Positions 61,233 through 64,000 of a stretch of DNA of 64,000 nt are shown piece after piece. The stretch comes from Histomonas meleagridis (lineage: Eukaryota > Parabasalia > Tritrichomonadida > Dientamoebidae): the NCBI GenBank assembly GCA_020186115.1, contig WSYJ01000081.1:372001-436000 (forward strand). The letters are read 5' to 3'. The notes below the pieces were generated by a model. That model did not search any database. It was not told where the DNA came from and saw only the letters and a program-made list of their open reading frames with translations. Within the stretch, counting starts at the first letter, position 1. Each line of letters opens with the position of its first letter. The position numbers and the translations under genes are program-made.

Positions 61233-61675
61233 TGAAAAAAATCGTTTTACATGAAATGAAAGTAGTAAAATGTTTTATCTTTGATCTGTTGAAAATTAAA
61301 CTTTATAACAAATACACTCATCATTGGGCGAAAATAAGATAAAAAGAAGAATTTTATTATGTGTTAAAATATAGGTTTTGTTATGCACAAAAAAATATTA
61401 TGTTAAATATCAATTTTATGCTTTTTTTTGAACCAGTTGAAACAAAGAATTGATTCAACTTTTTCAAATGTTTATTACATACTATCAATTTTTGAGAGTT
61501 GAAGTTGAATGAGATTTCGAATAATCTTTCGAAAAGTGCCCACGAAATTCATAACGAAGATTAGAAGCACTTTTGAATGCGTTTCAATTACTTTTGTGTG
61601 ATTTGATCGGTCAAGATCAGAATTTTTGGCTTTTTAAATGGGGGTCAGGTTGTGGGAGGCATAAAGCTTTAACAC
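61233..61675. other. Intergenic
   Basis: AT-rich between two same-strand genes; no gene seen. Confidence 0.4.
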
Positions 61676-61954
61676 ATGTCTGCTCCTGTTTCAGACCTCA
61701 TTTGCGAGCTTCATTATGATATAGAAAAATACTCATTTGACCAATGCAAATCTTTTATCCAAGAAACATTAAAATCAAGACCAAAAGTTGTCCTTGGACA
61801 AAAAGTTTTAAAGATTAATTTTAAGACAGGTTATCCTGACAAAAAGGGTGATCAACCATCTCTCCAAGAGCAAGTTATAAATTACTGCAAAGAATTAGGG
61901 TTCAATGCTCAACAAGATCAATATAACCATAAAGTTGTTCAAGTTAAACTCTAA
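61676..61954 (+). CDS. Small conserved-looking protein, function unknown
   Basis: ATG at 61676 gives 92 residues (MSAPVSDLICELHYDIEKYS) with mixed alpha/beta content, a balanced composition and normal codon use. There is no signal peptide or membrane segment. The stop overlaps a TAAATAAA context that fits a trichomonad polyadenylation signal, and the ATG is preceded by TTTAACACATG. I do not recognise a family, although the regular strand pattern (PKVVLGQKVLKINFKTG; KVVQVKL at the end) suggests a small folded domain. Confidence 0.7.
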   Translation: MSAPVSDLICELHYDIEKYSFDQCKSFIQETLKSRPKVVLGQKVLKINFKTGYPDKKGDQPSLQEQVINYCKELGFNAQQDQYNHKVVQVKL

Positions 61955-62378
61955 ATAAATAAAAACTTAAATTTAAAGAAATGTCAAATCATCCTTCTAA
62001 ATAATAATTATTTGATTGATTAAATTCAATTAGATTTGAACTTCTATTTTCGAAAGTATAACTTCTGTGATTATCAACACCTTGAAGTCCTGATGTGGTT
62101 CACATTGCAAAGTGCCTTGGAACATTTTTAGATTAGATTTCGAAATCAGAAAATATCAAGAACCAAATAAGTTGTCATCAAGCTTAACTGATACAAAGAT
62201 TTCATTGAAAATATGCAAATGAAAAACAAAAATTTTTATTTGATGATTTGATTCTAAAATCAAATGTTTCAATTTAAATTGTTTTGAATGCTTCGTGTGT
62301 GTGCGATTCTATAAACTTTACATTAAGTATAGTGTAAGGTTAAAATAATTGATCAAAAAACGAAATTTAAATCAAGGT
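61955..62378. other. Convergent intergenic region
   Basis: AT-rich 3' flanks of two convergent genes. No gene is seen. Confidence 0.4.
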
Positions 62379-63221
62379 TTATTGTTTGCTGATAATGAGT
62401 ATGCCACTTATATCAAATCTTTTAAGGTAAATTGACAGGTTATTTATGTGATTTGTTCCAGTCATTACAAATTTGAAATATCTATAATATCCAGGATCTG
62501 AAACTTTGAAGGTTGCCACAGCGTCCTCCCTTTCAAGGTCTTTATTTGATGCCTGTGTATCAAGGTTTATCTTGAAATTACTTTTATCATTTGATCCATA
62601 TAATGCCCATGAAGAAGGACCTCCTTGTGCCTTTTGGTTGAGTTTTGGTGGTCCCCATAATGTGTATGAAGTTAATTTAACCTTTAAAAAGTGTGGGAGT
62701 CCAATGATAATTGATGTATTTTGACTTGGAGAAGAGACAAAATAAGATGTTTCTTTGAAATCAAAGAGGTTAAGAATGTCGAATTCCTTCTTTGACGAAG
62801 GGTTGGAAGCCTCAGCAAATATCAAATTGTATTGTAATGGATTTAAATATTCTTGAGAACCACCAGATGTTGCAATCTTTTCTATAATATTCTCAACAAT
62901 GAGGTCGGATTCATTTTGTGTTGAAGGAGATGCAATTGCTGATATATACTTTAGTAATTGTTCCTTAAAAAGTGTTGGAGTCAAAACTAAATTTGCGCGT
63001 AATTGAAGAAGAAGTTCATCTTGTCTGCGGATCCAACTTTTAAGAATATTAACAGCGAATTCATCTGGTAACCAAGTTGCATCTTGAACGAGCTTAATTT
63101 GATAGATGTCAAAATTCATAAAATTAATTGATTGGCATGCATTAGCTCCTTCTTCGACTGTCATTTCTTTCTTGACAACCTTACCGTTAATTTCCTTAAA
63201 GTTCTCGAAGTCAGAGCTCAT
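62379..63221 (-). CDS. F5/8 type C (discoidin)-like domain protein
   Basis: The chosen Met (63221-63219, MSSDFENFKEINGKVVKKEM) gives 280 residues; an ATG at 63290 would add 23 hydrophobic residues. The start is undecided. The shorter form leaves ~100 bases for a shared promoter with the gene at 63322, the longer only 31. An N-terminal helical half resembles BACK-type linkers. Residues ~140-275 follow the discoidin pattern used by trichomonads: YTLWGPPKLNQKAQGGPSSW, ALYGSNDKSNFKINL, YRYFKFVMTGTNHINN and a FDISG ending. Such proteins are usually intracellular with BTB or ankyrin partners; no ligand can be named. Confidence 0.8.
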   Translation of the reverse strand: MSSDFENFKEINGKVVKKEMTVEEGANACQSINFMNFDIYQIKLVQDATWLPDEFAVNILKSWIRRQDELLLQLRANLVLTPTLFKEQLLKYISAIASPSTQNESDLIVENIIEKIATSGGSQEYLNPLQYNLIFAEASNPSSKKEFDILNLFDFKETSYFVSSPSQNTSIIIGLPHFLKVKLTSYTLWGPPKLNQKAQGGPSSWALYGSNDKSNFKINLDTQASNKDLEREDAVATFKVSDPGYYRYFKFVMTGTNHINNLSIYLKRFDISGILIISKQ

Positions 63222-63280
63222 GAGCAAAGTGCTAATCTGAACAAAGCTTGACAAATATGAGAAGACTTTTTTTGAAAAGA

Positions 63281-63287
63281 AAACGAT
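63281..63287 (+). promoter_or_regulatory. AACGATC between divergent starts
   Basis: A one-base variant of the AACGATA motif, 35-41 bases upstream of the plus-strand ATG at 63322 and about 60 upstream of the shorter discoidin start. If the longer discoidin start is used, it overlaps the first codons of that gene. Confidence 0.3.
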
Positions 63288-63321
63288 CATAAATTGTGTA
63301 CAGTAACCAAGCTAAAGGAAG

Positions 63322-63804
63322 ATGAATGCAATGTATAAAATATATCAACCAACTCCACCAAAACAATACCCGCCTTCATCAATTCCTCCAAGGGGATGGA
63401 GGCCTCTCAGAAATCCAATTAGTTTACCTCAAAATAATACAGAAAAAACTCCAAGTTCACCTGTATTAAATGAAATGTTAACATTCGAGCCACACTTACC
63501 TGTCGTTGAACAACTTCGCGCTGCTGCTGAAAAAAATTTAATCAAAAATCAATTAGCAATAGAACATCAAGAAAGAATTGACTTTTTTAAGGCAATAGTT
63601 ACACCTCCAGACACACTCGAAATTCCAAGTGATCCAGTAATAGAACAAATGCAACCGATTTCAATACATTGTGATCCATTAACACAAGAATTCACAGGAA
63701 CAATGTTTTCAGTCAAAGAAACAGAACCAACACAACCAACTTCTGATGTTCAGGAAGATGAAGTTGTTTCAATGAGATTAATTAAGAATCCCAATCAGAT
63801 GTGA
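63322..63804 (+). CDS. Proline-rich protein, function unknown
   Basis: ATG at 63322 (MNAMYKIYQPTPPKQYPPSS) gives 160 residues; the second Met (residue 4) is an alternative. The N-terminus is proline-rich (PPKQYPPSSIPPRGWRPLRN), followed by a helix (LPVVEQLRAAAEKNLIKNQL) and a polar, Pro/Thr/Glu-rich tail. No recognised domain or membrane segment is present. It is divergent from the discoidin-like gene. Function unknown. Confidence 0.65.
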   Translation: MNAMYKIYQPTPPKQYPPSSIPPRGWRPLRNPISLPQNNTEKTPSSPVLNEMLTFEPHLPVVEQLRAAAEKNLIKNQLAIEHQERIDFFKAIVTPPDTLEIPSDPVIEQMQPISIHCDPLTQEFTGTMFSVKETEPTQPTSDVQEDEVVSMRLIKNPNQM

Positions 63805-64000
63805 CAATGGCAATAAATGTTTTTGTTTTCCATCTATCTATAAAAATAGTTTTTTTTTAGTATTTCTTGTTTATCCTAATATAAAATTTTCTTCCAAATG
63901 AAGAGCCCGTTTATTTTTCAATAAAATACGTTGGGACCTTAACGTACTCACCGGGAATGAATGAAAAAAAGAACGCAAAGGAATCATTATTAACAAATAA
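63805..64000. other. Intergenic end of window
   Basis: AT-rich, with T-runs. I see no gene in the last ~200 bases. Confidence 0.4.

Noticed and set aside
1..64000. tRNA, rRNA, snRNA genes or intact transposases/Mavericks
   Set aside because: None was found by eye; a covariance-model search would be needed to exclude small RNAs.

Overview
The window looks like a stretch of nuclear chromosome from a parabasalid protist, most like Tritrichomonas. It is AT-rich, and its long single-exon genes lie on both strands with short gaps. It carries several families typical of trichomonads: BspA-like leucine-rich-repeat surface proteins, an initiator-binding-domain (IBP39-type) factor, an R2R3 Myb protein, a DUF3447/ankyrin-type protein and a trichomonad CK1-like kinase. 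Stop codons often sit inside TAAA-like contexts, as expected for trichomonad polyadenylation. I see no tRNA, rRNA, CRISPR array or intact transposase. The species is an inference.

Layout. 1-3 kb: partial RCC1-type protein (-) and a CK1-like kinase (+) with a C-terminal CaaX box. 3.5-7.4 kb: an ankyrin-family N-terminal domain followed by 13 ankyrin modules on a ~170-bp period, separated by AT-rich spacers, then a MITE-like inverted-repeat element. 7.8-18.4 kb: candidate RMC1/Mic1-like protein, a DCB/HUS (Mon2-like) protein, a frameshifted KDG-DMR repeat gene and an MMS19 homologue. 19-22.1 kb: a decayed ankyrin-family fragment, a 58/64-bp minisatellite, an IBD protein with a probable SH2-like domain, and the Myb factor. 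22.8-34 kb: CCT beta, two BspA-like proteins and a Sec7 ArfGEF. 35-37.4 kb: a divergent CenH3-like histone H3 and coronin. 37.6-51 kb: BspA-like protein (-), coiled-coil protein (-), alpha-COP (-), a RapGAP-domain giant protein (+) and an armadillo-like protein (+) whose 3' end is tandemly duplicated. 51-59.3 kb: BspA-like protein (-), a long coiled-coil protein (+), an inverted frame-broken copy of the 37.8-39.9 kb BspA gene, and a rearranged coronin relic. 59.3-64 kb: a GH13 cyclomaltodextrinase-like enzyme, probably of bacterial origin, then three small genes.

The genes do not form an operon. Membrane traffic recurs (Sec7 GEF, Mon2-like, alpha-COP, perhaps RMC1), as do surface LRR proteins. 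Two of the BspA-like cytoplasmic tails share a DPFAxDF motif that could link them to adaptor-mediated endocytosis.

The most notable items are: the ankyrin modules that stay open while the spacers between them carry stops and frame changes; the IBD plus SH2-like fusion; an AACGATA palindrome in front of the Myb gene; the kinase lacking an ATG; and a series of duplications. Most frame breaks fall in homopolymers, so assembly error must be excluded before they are called biological.
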